DNA from: CAYXDO01 sp964463485
Lineage (GTDB): Bacteria; Myxococcota; Kuafuiibacteriia; Kuafuiibacteriales; Kuafuiibacteriaceae
Assembly (NCBI GenBank): GCA_964463485.1
Contig: CAYXDO010000004.1
Location: 62,001-126,000, forward strand
Direction of reading: 5' to 3'
DNA: 64,000 nucleotides
Below, one piece after another: positions 41,263 through 48,458 of the stretch. How positions within the stretch are numbered: the stretch's first letter is position 1; every line of letters starts with the position of its first letter. The translations under genes and the position numbers were made by a program. The notes below the pieces were generated by a model, which was given only the letters and a program-made list of their open reading frames with translations, ran no database searches and was not told where the DNA came from.

Positions 41263-44015
41263 TGGGCTCCGAAATCCTCACCCAGTTCCTCAACCGGACC
41301 GACCGGCTGGCGAGCCAAGCTCCGTGGGGATCGCCATGTCCGATCGAAGTGAACGGCAATCTCGACGAGCTCCTCGACGCCCACCTGGGCCGAGGCACCG
41401 CCGAGGCAACCTATCTGCCCGCTCGTGGGGCCCCGAAAGCGTGTCCAGTCACGAGGCTCGGGACCTACGCTCCCGACCTCGAGGGTCGAACTCGGTGGCT
41501 GTGCTTCGACCTCGACGGGCCCGAGCACTCCGAAGGACTGAAGGATCCGCTCGCCCTAGCTCGCGACCTACTCAGCCGGCTATCCGAGCTCCATGTCCCG
41601 GCACATCTCGAGAAATCGGGAGGCGGGCGAGGATGGCACGTGTGGGTTTTGCTCACGGAGTCGATGCCAGCCTCGATGGTGAGGCGTCTTGCGTTCGCGA
41701 TTCTACCCGAGCGAGTCGAGCTTGCGAGCGGTGAGATGGCTCTCGTGACTTCGGGGCGAGGCGTCGAGGTCTTCCCGAAGCAGGACCGAGTCAAGCCCGC
41801 CAACGAGGCCGAGCCAGCCGGCATGGGCTCGATGGTATGGCTCCCGCTTTGGGGTGGAGCCGAGCCAGGTTGCGGACTCTTCCACAAAGAGGTCCATGGC
41901 CTGCACGTCCCCTACAAGCCCGAGTCGCTCGAGCGCGCAGATCCGGCTGTCGTGAGTCAGTTCCTCGAATCCCTCCCCGCGCCGAAGCAGCCGGAGCCCG
42001 AGGAACGTTCCGAGTCGTCCGACCTGTGGCGAGTGTGGCGTCGGGATGCGCTCGCTCGCCTCCCTCTCGAGTCGGTTTACGGCGAGCTCCTTACGGGCAA
42101 GAAGCAGTCCCCAGGATGGCTCGAGTGTCGAGATCCAGAATCCCCGAGCGGCGACCGAGACCCGTCCGCCTGCGTCGCCGACGGTACCGGCCGCGCCGAG
42201 CGGGGCGCGTTCAAGTCGTTCAGAGTCGACGGTCGCCCGCTGAGTGTCTTCGACTTCCTCCAACGTCACCGGGGCGCCCGAGACTTCATAGAGGCTGCAC
42301 GCTGGGTCTCCGAATGGTCGGGAGTAGCACTCCCGCCCTCGAAGAGTAGGCAACTCAAAGCCAAGCTCGAGCAGACGCTTGCATCCATGGACCGAGACGA
42401 GCTCGAGATCGTCGAGTTGCTCGAGGCTGCGGGAGTCGACCCGACCGCTATGCACGTCCAGAAGGTCGCCGGACAGGCGCTCCGTGATGCTGGATATGAC
42501 CTGAAGAAGATCCATCGCGGCGCCCGACGATGGACGCGCGGCGCCTCCGCGGACCATCAGCGCGGCGCCTCCGACGCGCCGCGGACCGAGCGCGGCGCCT
42601 CCGCGGACCATCAGCGCGGCGCCTCCGACGCGCCGCGGACCGAGCGCGGCGCCTCCGCGGACCATCAGCGCGGCGCCTCGGCACACGACATTGCTCGAGT
42701 CCCCGAGGACGGAGATCCCGAGTCCGAGGGGCAGCTCGCGAAGGTGATCGAGTTCAAGCGGCCGACGGTGCCCGGCCTGCTCAAGATCTCGCTCGACCCG
42801 TACGGACGGGTAAACCTCGACATCAACTCGAACGGGACGCCGGAGTACAACGTCAGCGTGATGGACAAGATCGTCCTGCACGACGCGCTCTACGGCGGAA
42901 AGCTCACCCGGAACGAGATCGATCTGAACGTCTATTTCGATGGGCAGATCGCGCCCGAGTCCTTCGTGCACAGGGTTCGTAGCGAGGTGACCGAGCGATA
43001 CGGTTTCACGAAGGTCGTGCCGAAACAGGACGTGAACGACGCGATCTTGTCGGCGGCCGAGGCGAACACGTTCAACCCGCTCCGCCGATATCTCGAGGAT
43101 CTTCGATGGGATGGCATCAAGAGAATCGAGCGGATCCCTGAGGTGCTGGGCGTTCGCGACGAAGACCTCGAGCTCGCGACGATCTACACCCGACGATGGT
43201 TCGTCGGAGCGATCGCCCGCGCGCTTCGACCCGGCTGTCAGCTCGACACCGTGTTCTGCCTCCTGGGCAACCAGGGAGCCTTCAAATCCTCGTTCTTTCG
43301 CATCCTTGGCGGCGACTTCTTCGCCGACACCTTCCTCGACATCCAGAATATGAAGGACACCTACCTGCAACTCCACGGGGCCTGGATCTACGAGCTCGCC
43401 GAGATGGAGTCTGTCTACCAGAAGGCCGACGCTGGCAAGATGCGGCAGCTGATCACGAGCCAGACCGATCGGTTCCGCGCGCCCTACGAACGCGGCGTGC
43501 GGCCCCACAAGAGGTACTGCGTCATGGTCGGCACGTCCAACCGGCCAGATCTCCTGAGCGATCCGGAGGGCAACCGACGATTCTGGGTGCTCCGGGTCGG
43601 TGACCGAATCGACAAGGAACGCGTTCTCCGCGAACGAGACATGCTGTGGGCCGAAGCTCGCGCGATCTTCGAATCCGGCGAGCGCTGGTGGCTGACAGAC
43701 CACGAGGAGGCCCTACGGCGATCGAGCAATGCGCGCTTCGAGGTCGAGCGACCCGGCGTTGATCTCTTCCTCACGGCGATCGCCGAGATCGAGGCGTCTC
43801 CCGGTTTCGACGGGACGTTGACCATGAACGAGCTGCTGGCGAAAGCCGGGTTCGAGAGCGATCCGAGGGCAGGCTTTGTCCTCGGCTACTCGCGCCCGAA
43901 ACCAACGATGGGACAACAACGTGACGCCGGTCATGCGCTCAGAAAAGCAGGCTACGAGAGGAAGCCCTCTAGAAATCTAGGTGAGGCAACCATATGGGTC
44001 CGTGCGGACCCTTAG
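41262..44015 (+). CDS. PrimPol-VirE helicase fusion (phage replicase)
   Basis: The start is ATG 41262 (GGAGG 5 bp upstream). The N-terminal 230 residues are an archaeo-eukaryotic primase/PrimPol of the kind seen in TOTE conflict systems: CFDLDGPE (metal Asp83, Asp85), EKSGGGRGWHVWVLL (catalytic His near 126), EVFPKQDR and GSMVWLPLWGG. After a linker with repeats comes a VirE/SF3-like helicase: YLEDLRWDGI, Walker A GNQGAFKSSFFRIL (about 669), GAWIYELAEM, ITSQTDRFRAPYER and GTSNRPDLLSDPEGNRRFW. The last 100 residues look like a winged-helix DNA-binding tail. One protein could therefore prime and unwind phage DNA at the origin. The inverted repeat lies at its 3' end. Confidence 0.85.
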   Translation: MGSEILTQFLNRTDRLASQAPWGSPCPIEVNGNLDELLDAHLGRGTAEATYLPARGAPKACPVTRLGTYAPDLEGRTRWLCFDLDGPEHSEGLKDPLALARDLLSRLSELHVPAHLEKSGGGRGWHVWVLLTESMPASMVRRLAFAILPERVELASGEMALVTSGRGVEVFPKQDRVKPANEAEPAGMGSMVWLPLWGGAEPGCGLFHKEVHGLHVPYKPESLERADPAVVSQFLESLPAPKQPEPEERSESSDLWRVWRRDALARLPLESVYGELLTGKKQSPGWLECRDPESPSGDRDPSACVADGTGRAERGAFKSFRVDGRPLSVFDFLQRHRGARDFIEAARWVSEWSGVALPPSKSRQLKAKLEQTLASMDRDELEIVELLEAAGVDPTAMHVQKVAGQALRDAGYDLKKIHRGARRWTRGASADHQRGASDAPRTERGASADHQRGASDAPRTERGASADHQRGASAHDIARVPEDGDPESEGQLAKVIEFKRPTVPGLLKISLDPYGRVNLDINSNGTPEYNVSVMDKIVLHDALYGGKLTRNEIDLNVYFDGQIAPESFVHRVRSEVTERYGFTKVVPKQDVNDAILSAAEANTFNPLRRYLEDLRWDGIKRIERIPEVLGVRDEDLELATIYTRRWFVGAIARALRPGCQLDTVFCLLGNQGAFKSSFFRILGGDFFADTFLDIQNMKDTYLQLHGAWIYELAEMESVYQKADAGKMRQLITSQTDRFRAPYERGVRPHKRYCVMVGTSNRPDLLSDPEGNRRFWVLRVGDRIDKERVLRERDMLWAEARAIFESGERWWLTDHEEALRRSSNARFEVERPGVDLFLTAIAEIEASPGFDGTLTMNELLAKAGFESDPRAGFVLGYSRPKPTMGQQRDAGHALRKAGYERKPSRNLGEATIWVRADP
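42537..42680 (+). repeat. Tandem 54-bp repeat in the PrimPol-VirE linker
   Basis: A 24-bp unit and a 30-bp unit alternate A-B-A-B-A plus a partial copy, encoding alternating 8- and 10-residue blocks (RGASADHQ and RGASDAPRTE). It sits between the primase and helicase domains, is in frame, and probably expands and contracts. Confidence 0.9.
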
Positions 44016-44246
44016 GGATTGTCTAAACCCTTAGGGACCGTAGGTCGCTTACGGTCCGGGCCTTGGGGCAGTAGCAATCCGGACCGTGGGACCGTAAAAT
44101 AGGCTCGGCAACAATAATTGTTTTGGAGCTGAACGGATGTCTGGTGAAGAAGAATGAAGATCGGCCAATCCACGGTCCGGAGGGTCCGGACATTGAGCCA
44201 GTAAGACATGCTACGGTCCCTAAGGGTTTAGACAATCCCTAAGGGT
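44008..44246. repeat. Perfect 36-bp inverted repeat flanking 167 bp
   Basis: Left arm 44008-44043 and right arm 44211-44246 are exact inverses over 36 bp; each contains CCCTTAGGG twice around TTGTCTAAA. The left arm overlaps the last codons and stop of the replicase gene, the right arm the end of the leftward lipoprotein gene. The interior is AT-richer and has several GGTCCG/CGGACC words (44053, 44079, 44172 and 44186 area) and a short AACAAT-A-ATTGTT palindrome. No transposase is present. A replication origin, a very strong bidirectional terminator or a small non-autonomous element are the candidates. Confidence 0.85.
44110..44122. promoter_or_regulatory. Operator-like palindrome inside the inverted repeat
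   Basis: AACAAT-A-ATTGTT is an odd-centred perfect palindrome with 6-bp arms in an AT-rich patch, resembling repressor or initiator binding sites. No experimental or comparative support is available. Confidence 0.3.
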
Positions 44247-44520
44247 TCTGCTCTGCCGGAGAGTCGACCTTCCAACTTCTTTTCAGGCCGTCGTGGAGTG
44301 AGTGCATCCTCACTTCGAGGCAGCATGGGTGATCGTCTCCGACCCTTTCCGGATCAGCGAAGACTATCCTTTGGTCGCACCGATAAAGCGACGTAGAGAT
44401 GGTGAAGCCAAACGCCGTCTTGGTTCGCGCAACCCATCCCGTTCCGTCGGGTGCAACCGTGAGGAGTGAGTCATGGACGCATCCAGTCCCAACGATAAAG
44501 AATACTGCTGCTGCTCTCAT
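44239..44520 (-). CDS. Small phage-encoded lipoprotein (second of a pair)
   Basis: I use the internal ATG giving MRAAAVFFIVGTGCVHDS, a lipoprotein signal with lipobox GTGC. The mature part of about 80 residues has GWVARTKTAFGF, SLYRCDQ and CCLEVRMHS, patterns of a small beta-rich domain. It is antisense to the main phage direction and 4 bp after the stop of a similar lipoprotein upstream. Lipoproteins in such positions often change the lysogen surface or block superinfection; here that is inference. Confidence 0.6.
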   Translation of the reverse strand: MRAAAVFFIVGTGCVHDSLLTVAPDGTGWVARTKTAFGFTISTSLYRCDQRIVFADPERVGDDHPCCLEVRMHSLHDGLKRSWKVDSPAEQNP

Positions 44521-44524
44521 AACG

Positions 44525-44797
44525 CTACGGCCCAAGCCAAGACTCGTTCTTGGTCCGTATGTCGGCTTTCATGCGAGCTCGGCTGAGTGCCCTAAGGGTC
44601 GAACTCGCTGTGCATATCTCCTCACCGCCAATCGCTCGGTTCGCATCGCAGTAGTATACGCGATCGTCTCCGTTGGAGTCGGTCACGATCACCCAGATAT
44701 GAGTTGCGCCTTTGTCCGTCGCCAACACGCCCGTGCCTCGAATCGACTCGGTCGCGCACGAGCACAGGAACAGCAGCGCGGTCAGAGCGGCTCTCAT
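44525..44797 (-). CDS. Small phage-encoded lipoprotein (first of a pair)
   Basis: Start at the ATG giving MRAALTALLFLCSCATES, lipobox LCSC. The 90-residue product has ATHIWVIVTDSNGDDRVYYCDAN and GGEEICTASS, resembling its downstream neighbour in layout (lipobox, hydrophobic strands, one YYCDAN or YRCDQ motif). The two form a leftward two-gene unit in the accessory patch between the early and late operons. Function unknown. Confidence 0.6.
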   Translation of the reverse strand: MRAALTALLFLCSCATESIRGTGVLATDKGATHIWVIVTDSNGDDRVYYCDANRAIGGEEICTASSTLRALSRARMKADIRTKNESWLGP

Positions 44798-44854
44798 GCC
44801 CCGGTCGTGACAGGCTTCGTCCGTCTGTTCAAGCCCCCGCTGCAAGGTCTTCGC

Positions 44855-44872
44855 TTGTTCAGCTATTGAAAC
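44855..44872 (+). promoter_or_regulatory. 18-bp direct repeat, copy 1, with TTCA-N5-TGAA dyad
   Basis: TTGTTCAGCTATTGAAAC lies 41 bp before the SLATT-like gene; the second copy (45567-45584) differs at one position. Each contains a TTCA-N5-TGAA dyad, so a regulator could bind it, and TTGAAA could serve as a -35. It may be a phage promoter/operator used for both following genes. Confidence 0.5.
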
Positions 44873-44913
44873 GCTCCGTAGCCCATCATCATCGGAAGGC
44901 TTAAGGTGGATGC

Positions 44914-45426
44914 ATGCTCTCGATCGATCGCTCCAAGACTCCGCGTGAAGTCGTCTGGGATGCGGCCGTGTCTTCGATGACCAGCGTCCTCTACTACCGA
45001 CGCCAACTTGCCCGACTCGAACGCTGGGACCTCGCTACCAGGCTCGCAAGCGCCTTCTTCGCTTCGACTACGCTCGTCTCGATCCTACAAGCCAACGGAT
45101 TCGGCGTCTGGACCAGTGCGGCAGCTGCCATCCTCGCCATCGTCGGACCTTTGCTGGACCTGCCGGAGCGAATCAAGACCGCAGCCCTTCTCCTCTCCCG
45201 CCACGTCGCTGACCATCAGCGTCTCGAGAGTCTTTTCGAACGTTTCGCCCTCGAAGCATTCTCTCCGGAGGTCGATGCCGCTCTGAAATCTTGGCAAGAA
45301 ACCGAGATGATCGAGACCGAACGGGTGCGAACGGTGAACGAGCGCCTTTTCGCTAAGTGCGACCGAGATGCCCGCCTACAGCTCGGCGAGAAGCCAACAG
45401 CACTCGTCGAGGCAACGAATGCCTAA
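44914..45426 (+). CDS. SLATT-like two-helix membrane protein
   Basis: The 170-residue protein starts MLSIDRSKTPREVVWDAA. A charged amphipathic helix with LYYRRQLARLERWDLATRL leads into two hydrophobic segments (SAFFASTTLVSILQANGFGVW and SAAAAILAIVGPLLDL), followed by a soluble helical tail (HVADHQRLESLFERF). This layout fits the SLATT class of two-helix membrane effectors seen in nucleotide-signalling defence systems, but the match is by eye and uncertain. It could also be a holin-like or exclusion protein. The stop overlaps by 8 bp the start of a peptide with 20 Pro, and the whole unit is bracketed by an 18-bp direct repeat. Confidence 0.5.
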   Translation: MLSIDRSKTPREVVWDAAVSSMTSVLYYRRQLARLERWDLATRLASAFFASTTLVSILQANGFGVWTSAAAAILAIVGPLLDLPERIKTAALLLSRHVADHQRLESLFERFALEAFSPEVDAALKSWQETEMIETERVRTVNERLFAKCDRDARLQLGEKPTALVEATNA

Positions 45427-45553
45427 GACGCCGAGGCCCGACACCTCTCAAGACGACCTTTTTTCGATCAGAAATCCACGCCCACCTCCACCACCACCAC
45501 CACCACCACCACCACCACCTCCGCCTCCTCCACCGCCGCCGAAACCCAAGTAG
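45419..45553 (+). CDS. 44-residue polyproline peptide coupled to the SLATT-like gene
   Basis: The ATG lies inside the end of the previous gene (8-bp overlap), implying translational coupling. The product reads MPKTPRPDTSQDDLFSIRNPR, then 20 consecutive prolines and KPK. Codons in the tract are mixed CCA/CCT/CCG (not one simple repeat), so the tract is under protein-level constraint or is old. A polyproline II rod of this length could bridge or regulate the membrane partner. Ribosomes stall on such tracts without EF-P, which might make expression sensitive to growth state. Confidence 0.6.
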   Translation: MPKTPRPDTSQDDLFSIRNPRPPPPPPPPPPPPPPPPPPPPKPK

Positions 45554-45566
45554 GACACCCTGTCTC

Positions 45567-45584
45567 TTGTTCAGTTATTGAAAC
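45567..45584 (+). promoter_or_regulatory. 18-bp direct repeat, copy 2
   Basis: TTGTTCAGTTATTGAAAC matches copy 1 at 17 of 18 positions and lies 42 bp before the winged-helix gene, nearly the same distance from the next start as copy 1 (41 bp). The conserved distance supports a shared promoter/operator function. Confidence 0.5.
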
Positions 45585-45626
45585 CCACCTATAGTTTCCG
45601 GACATGAGAATCCCAAGGGAGGCCGG

Positions 45627-46166
45627 ATGCTGCAGCGGGTGATCGACGCGATGTACCTGATCGACGAGGGCCTCAGGTCGTTGGAGCCGGCCGAGCGTGT
45701 GGCTGTGATGGACTTCCTACGGACGCTCGACATGCTCCCGAGGGTCGAGCGGCCCCCCGAGCATCCCTCAGCGCCCGAGCCATCTGAGCCGAGTGTGGAC
45801 GTGGATGCCGTGGCGACGAAGCTGGTGGCCGAGCAGCGCGCAACGTTCCAGGACGCCAAGGCGCTCGTGGCGTCGCTGGCACGACCTGGAACGGCTGCGG
45901 ACGCGGTCCTGAGGCAAGCGCGGGCCCAGCTCCCGACGGCGAAGGAGCGCAAGCTGGCGAAGCGTGAAACGCCGAACGCGACCGAGGCCGCTGGCATGGA
46001 GAAGGTGCTCGAGCTCCTGGTTAATCGTGGCCCGATGAAGAACGCGGACATTTGCGCCGCGCTCGGCGTCGAGCAAACGACGGTGAGCTATCGGCTGAGG
46101 CAGCTCATGCGGCAAGGCCGAGTGCGCGCGCTGGACGGTCACCGATACGGCGTCGGGAGCTCTTGA
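45627..46166 (+). CDS. Winged-helix DNA-binding protein
   Basis: The 179-residue protein has a C-terminal winged helix of MarR/IclR type: MEKVLELLVNRGPMKNADICAALGVEQTTVSYRLRQLMRQGRV, then wing RALDGHRYG. The N-terminal half is helical and Pro/Glu rich. Its place just before the coiled-coil and terminase genes suggests a late-gene regulator. The stop overlaps the next start codon (TTGA). Confidence 0.65.
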   Translation: MLQRVIDAMYLIDEGLRSLEPAERVAVMDFLRTLDMLPRVERPPEHPSAPEPSEPSVDVDAVATKLVAEQRATFQDAKALVASLARPGTAADAVLRQARAQLPTAKERKLAKRETPNATEAAGMEKVLELLVNRGPMKNADICAALGVEQTTVSYRLRQLMRQGRVRALDGHRYGVGSS

Positions 46167-46564
46167 CTCAGCAAGCGGCTCTGTCGTGCGACCGGTGCGT
46201 GAACAAGACGGAGTCCACGTTCCAGCTCTATTGCGCCCTCATTCAGAGCTCTGACCTCGGTCGAGGCGGCACTGCGGCCGAGAAGCCAGAGCGCTTCGCG
46301 GGGATCGTGAAACAGGCGCAGCTCGCCGCGGACGTATTCGAGACCCAGGTGGGCGTCGACGAAGAGACACGTATGCGCCGGCTCGACGGACAGCGGCGGG
46401 AGCTCGAGAACCTCGAGAGTACGCGTAGCGGAGCCATCGAGGCCCTGCGCAAGGCCGAGCTCGCCGAGCAGCGCGCCAAGGCCGCCGAGCAGCGCGCCAA
46501 AGACGCGCTCTTCGAGCTCGAGAAGCGACGCGAGGACGCGCCGGTCGAGAGACGCGAAGGCTGA
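46163..46564 (+). CDS. Coiled-coil phage protein
   Basis: I use TTG 46163, which overlaps the previous stop. GTG 46198 is the other option. The last 70 residues are a heptad-rich helix with repeated AEQRAKA blocks (ELAEQRAKAAEQRAKDALFELEKRRED). No other domain is visible. Two Cys near the start (CDRC) may bind a metal. Function unknown. Confidence 0.5.
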   Translation: MTQQAALSCDRCVNKTESTFQLYCALIQSSDLGRGGTAAEKPERFAGIVKQAQLAADVFETQVGVDEETRMRRLDGQRRELENLESTRSGAIEALRKAELAEQRAKAAEQRAKDALFELEKRREDAPVERREG

Positions 46565-46566
46565 CA

Positions 46567-47913
46567 ATGAGCCTGTGCGCCGAACACTCCCGCCGTGAGC
46601 CCCCGTGGGGCTTGCTTGCCCTCGTCCTGGTCCTCGCACTGGCTCTCCTGCGCTCGACGCTGGCGCAGGGGGCCGAGCTCACGCTCGAGCAGTTCGGTGC
46701 GACTGGGGGCAATGCAGCGCGTGACACGGCCGCTTTCAGGGCGGCCATCGCCGAAGCCAAGCGGACGCCGGAGGCCGACAGGCTCTCTCTCGTCCCCGGT
46801 CGCACGTACACGCTTCGCCCCGACCAAGCGTATCGCGTCGCCGTCATGCTCGACGGCGTGCGGGGCCTCGATATCGAGACCATGCTGCTGAGCACTCCTC
46901 GCGGAGATCCCGCGGTCCTGCGCCTCGAGCCGGCTAACTACGCCGGCAAGGCAATCGTGCTTTTCGGTAGCGGGCGGACAGCGGGCACGAGCTCCATTGC
47001 GATTCGGCGTGTGGTGCTCGATGGCTCGGACGCTCAGTCCCGCGGCGAGGACACACAGCAGTCGACCTTGTTCCGCGCGACCTCCGTGCGAGGCCTCGAG
47101 CTCGAGGATGTGCGCGTCCAGAACATCGCTGCGGACGGCCTCAAGCTGGCAGGCTCGGCGAGGTTCGGTCCGACGCTCCGCGTGCGTCTAAATCGCGTGG
47201 AAGCAGAGGACTGCGGGCGCGGAGCTCTCGTGCTGCAAAGCATGGTCGAAGACGTCGAGATCCGTGCGCTCGTGACTCGTCGCCAGCGCAAGGGAGCGAT
47301 CGACGTCGAGGCGAGCATCGCGAACGCACCGGGCCCGCGGAATGTTCGGATCCTGGGGAGCTCGCTTATCTCGAGCCCGCGTGCGGACGGCACCCTGCCG
47401 GAGTTCGGCTTGTCGCTCGGTGGCGAGGACTCGGACGAGGGCGCGATGCGCGACGTGCTTGTCGCCGACGTCGAGATCGACGCCGGCGTCTGGGTGCGCA
47501 ACGCGGTCGGCGTCGTGTTCGTGAACGTCCACGCTCGGTCCTCGCGCTATGGAGCGATCTTCGACGAGCGCGTCCAGCTCGACTGGTACGGCGGCAGCCT
47601 CTTCGGACTCAAGGGCGCCCTCGTGTCGAAGCACCATGGCGTCGTGGGCAAGGTCCCCGATGGCGTGCGGTTCCGCGGTGTCGCGCTCGACTCGCCCGCG
47701 GGCACGACCACCATGCGCTGCGACTCTTGCACCCGGCACGAGTTCGACTCGGTGACCTGGGGCGCGAGCAGCTCGGTCGTGCTGTCGAACGAGCTCGCGG
47801 GGCAGGCAATGGGCGGGTTCCGGTTCGCGGGCGGAGCACCTGCATCTCTCAAGGTCGCGGATCGAGACGACCGCCCGACGAGTCCGATCGAGGCCCCAGT
47901 AGTCCTGCCGTGA
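46567..47913 (+). CDS. Exported right-handed beta-helix protein
   Basis: The 448-residue protein has a signal peptide or anchor (WGLLALVLVLALALLRSTLAQGA) and a pectate-lyase-like parallel beta-helix: the N-terminal FGATGGNAARDTAAFRAAI motif is the hallmark of pectate lyase/tailspike families, followed by LVPGRTYTL and many beta-turn units (for example VRVQNIAADGLKL). Tail spikes normally lack signal peptides, so export suggests a lysogen surface product. It stops four bases into the terminase small-subunit gene. Confidence 0.7.
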   Translation: MSLCAEHSRREPPWGLLALVLVLALALLRSTLAQGAELTLEQFGATGGNAARDTAAFRAAIAEAKRTPEADRLSLVPGRTYTLRPDQAYRVAVMLDGVRGLDIETMLLSTPRGDPAVLRLEPANYAGKAIVLFGSGRTAGTSSIAIRRVVLDGSDAQSRGEDTQQSTLFRATSVRGLELEDVRVQNIAADGLKLAGSARFGPTLRVRLNRVEAEDCGRGALVLQSMVEDVEIRALVTRRQRKGAIDVEASIANAPGPRNVRILGSSLISSPRADGTLPEFGLSLGGEDSDEGAMRDVLVADVEIDAGVWVRNAVGVVFVNVHARSSRYGAIFDERVQLDWYGGSLFGLKGALVSKHHGVVGKVPDGVRFRGVALDSPAGTTTMRCDSCTRHEFDSVTWGASSSVVLSNELAGQAMGGFRFAGGAPASLKVADRDDRPTSPIEAPVVLP

Positions 47914-48458
47914 CGACCCGTCGCAAGAAGAAGCCCGCGAAGCCGACTCGGCGCAAAAAGCTCGGAGGCCGGCCGACAAAGCTCACCGCCGCACTCGGGC
48001 GTCGCGTGATCCGGCTGGTCGGCACGGGCGTCTTCCTCGAGACAGCAGCGGCCTACGCCGGCGTTTCGAGGTCGACCCTCTACGAATGGCTGCGTCGAGG
48101 GGCCGAAGAAGCGGAGGGCTTGTTCGCCGAGTTCCGCGCAGGGATCGATATCGCCGTCGCGAAAGCGGAGGTGCACGACTGGGATGCGATCGGTGCGGCC
48201 GCAAAGACGGATTGGAAGGCTGCTGCATGGCGACTCAGCCGAAGGCATCCCGACCGATTCGCGCAGCGCTCGGCCGTGCAGGTGAGCCCGTCGCTCCTGA
48301 AGAGCGCTGAAGCTGACCTCTCGCTCATGAGCGCGGAAGATCTCGAGGCGATCGAGCGCATCCATCACAAGTACGTCGTCGCCGCTGGCGTGCTGCCGTC
48401 GCTCGAGGACGCCGATGAGATCGAGTCCGAGCCCGACTCCGAAGTTTCGCCCGCCTAA
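47910..48458 (+). CDS. Terminase small subunit
   Basis: The 182-residue protein starts at GTG overlapping the previous stop. The N-terminus is very basic (RRKKKPAKPTRRKKLGGRPTKL), and a helix-turn-helix follows (AAAYAGVSRSTLYEWLRRG), the DNA-recognition domain for packaging. The remaining sequence is helical with an acidic end (DEIESEPDSEV). Position directly before the large terminase supports the assignment. Confidence 0.8.
   Translation: MTTRRKKKPAKPTRRKKLGGRPTKLTAALGRRVIRLVGTGVFLETAAAYAGVSRSTLYEWLRRGAEEAEGLFAEFRAGIDIAVAKAEVHDWDAIGAAAKTDWKAAAWRLSRRHPDRFAQRSAVQVSPSLLKSAEADLSLMSAEDLEAIERIHHKYVVAAGVLPSLEDADEIESEPDSEVSPA

Noticed and set aside
41703..43703. 666-codon minus-strand frame opposite the replicase
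   Set aside because: It is a shadow of the PrimPol-VirE gene created by high GC; no domain is visible and the plus-strand motifs are clear.
44008..44246. Insertion sequence
   Set aside because: There is no transposase, the 167-bp interior is too short to encode one, and no flanking target duplication was seen.
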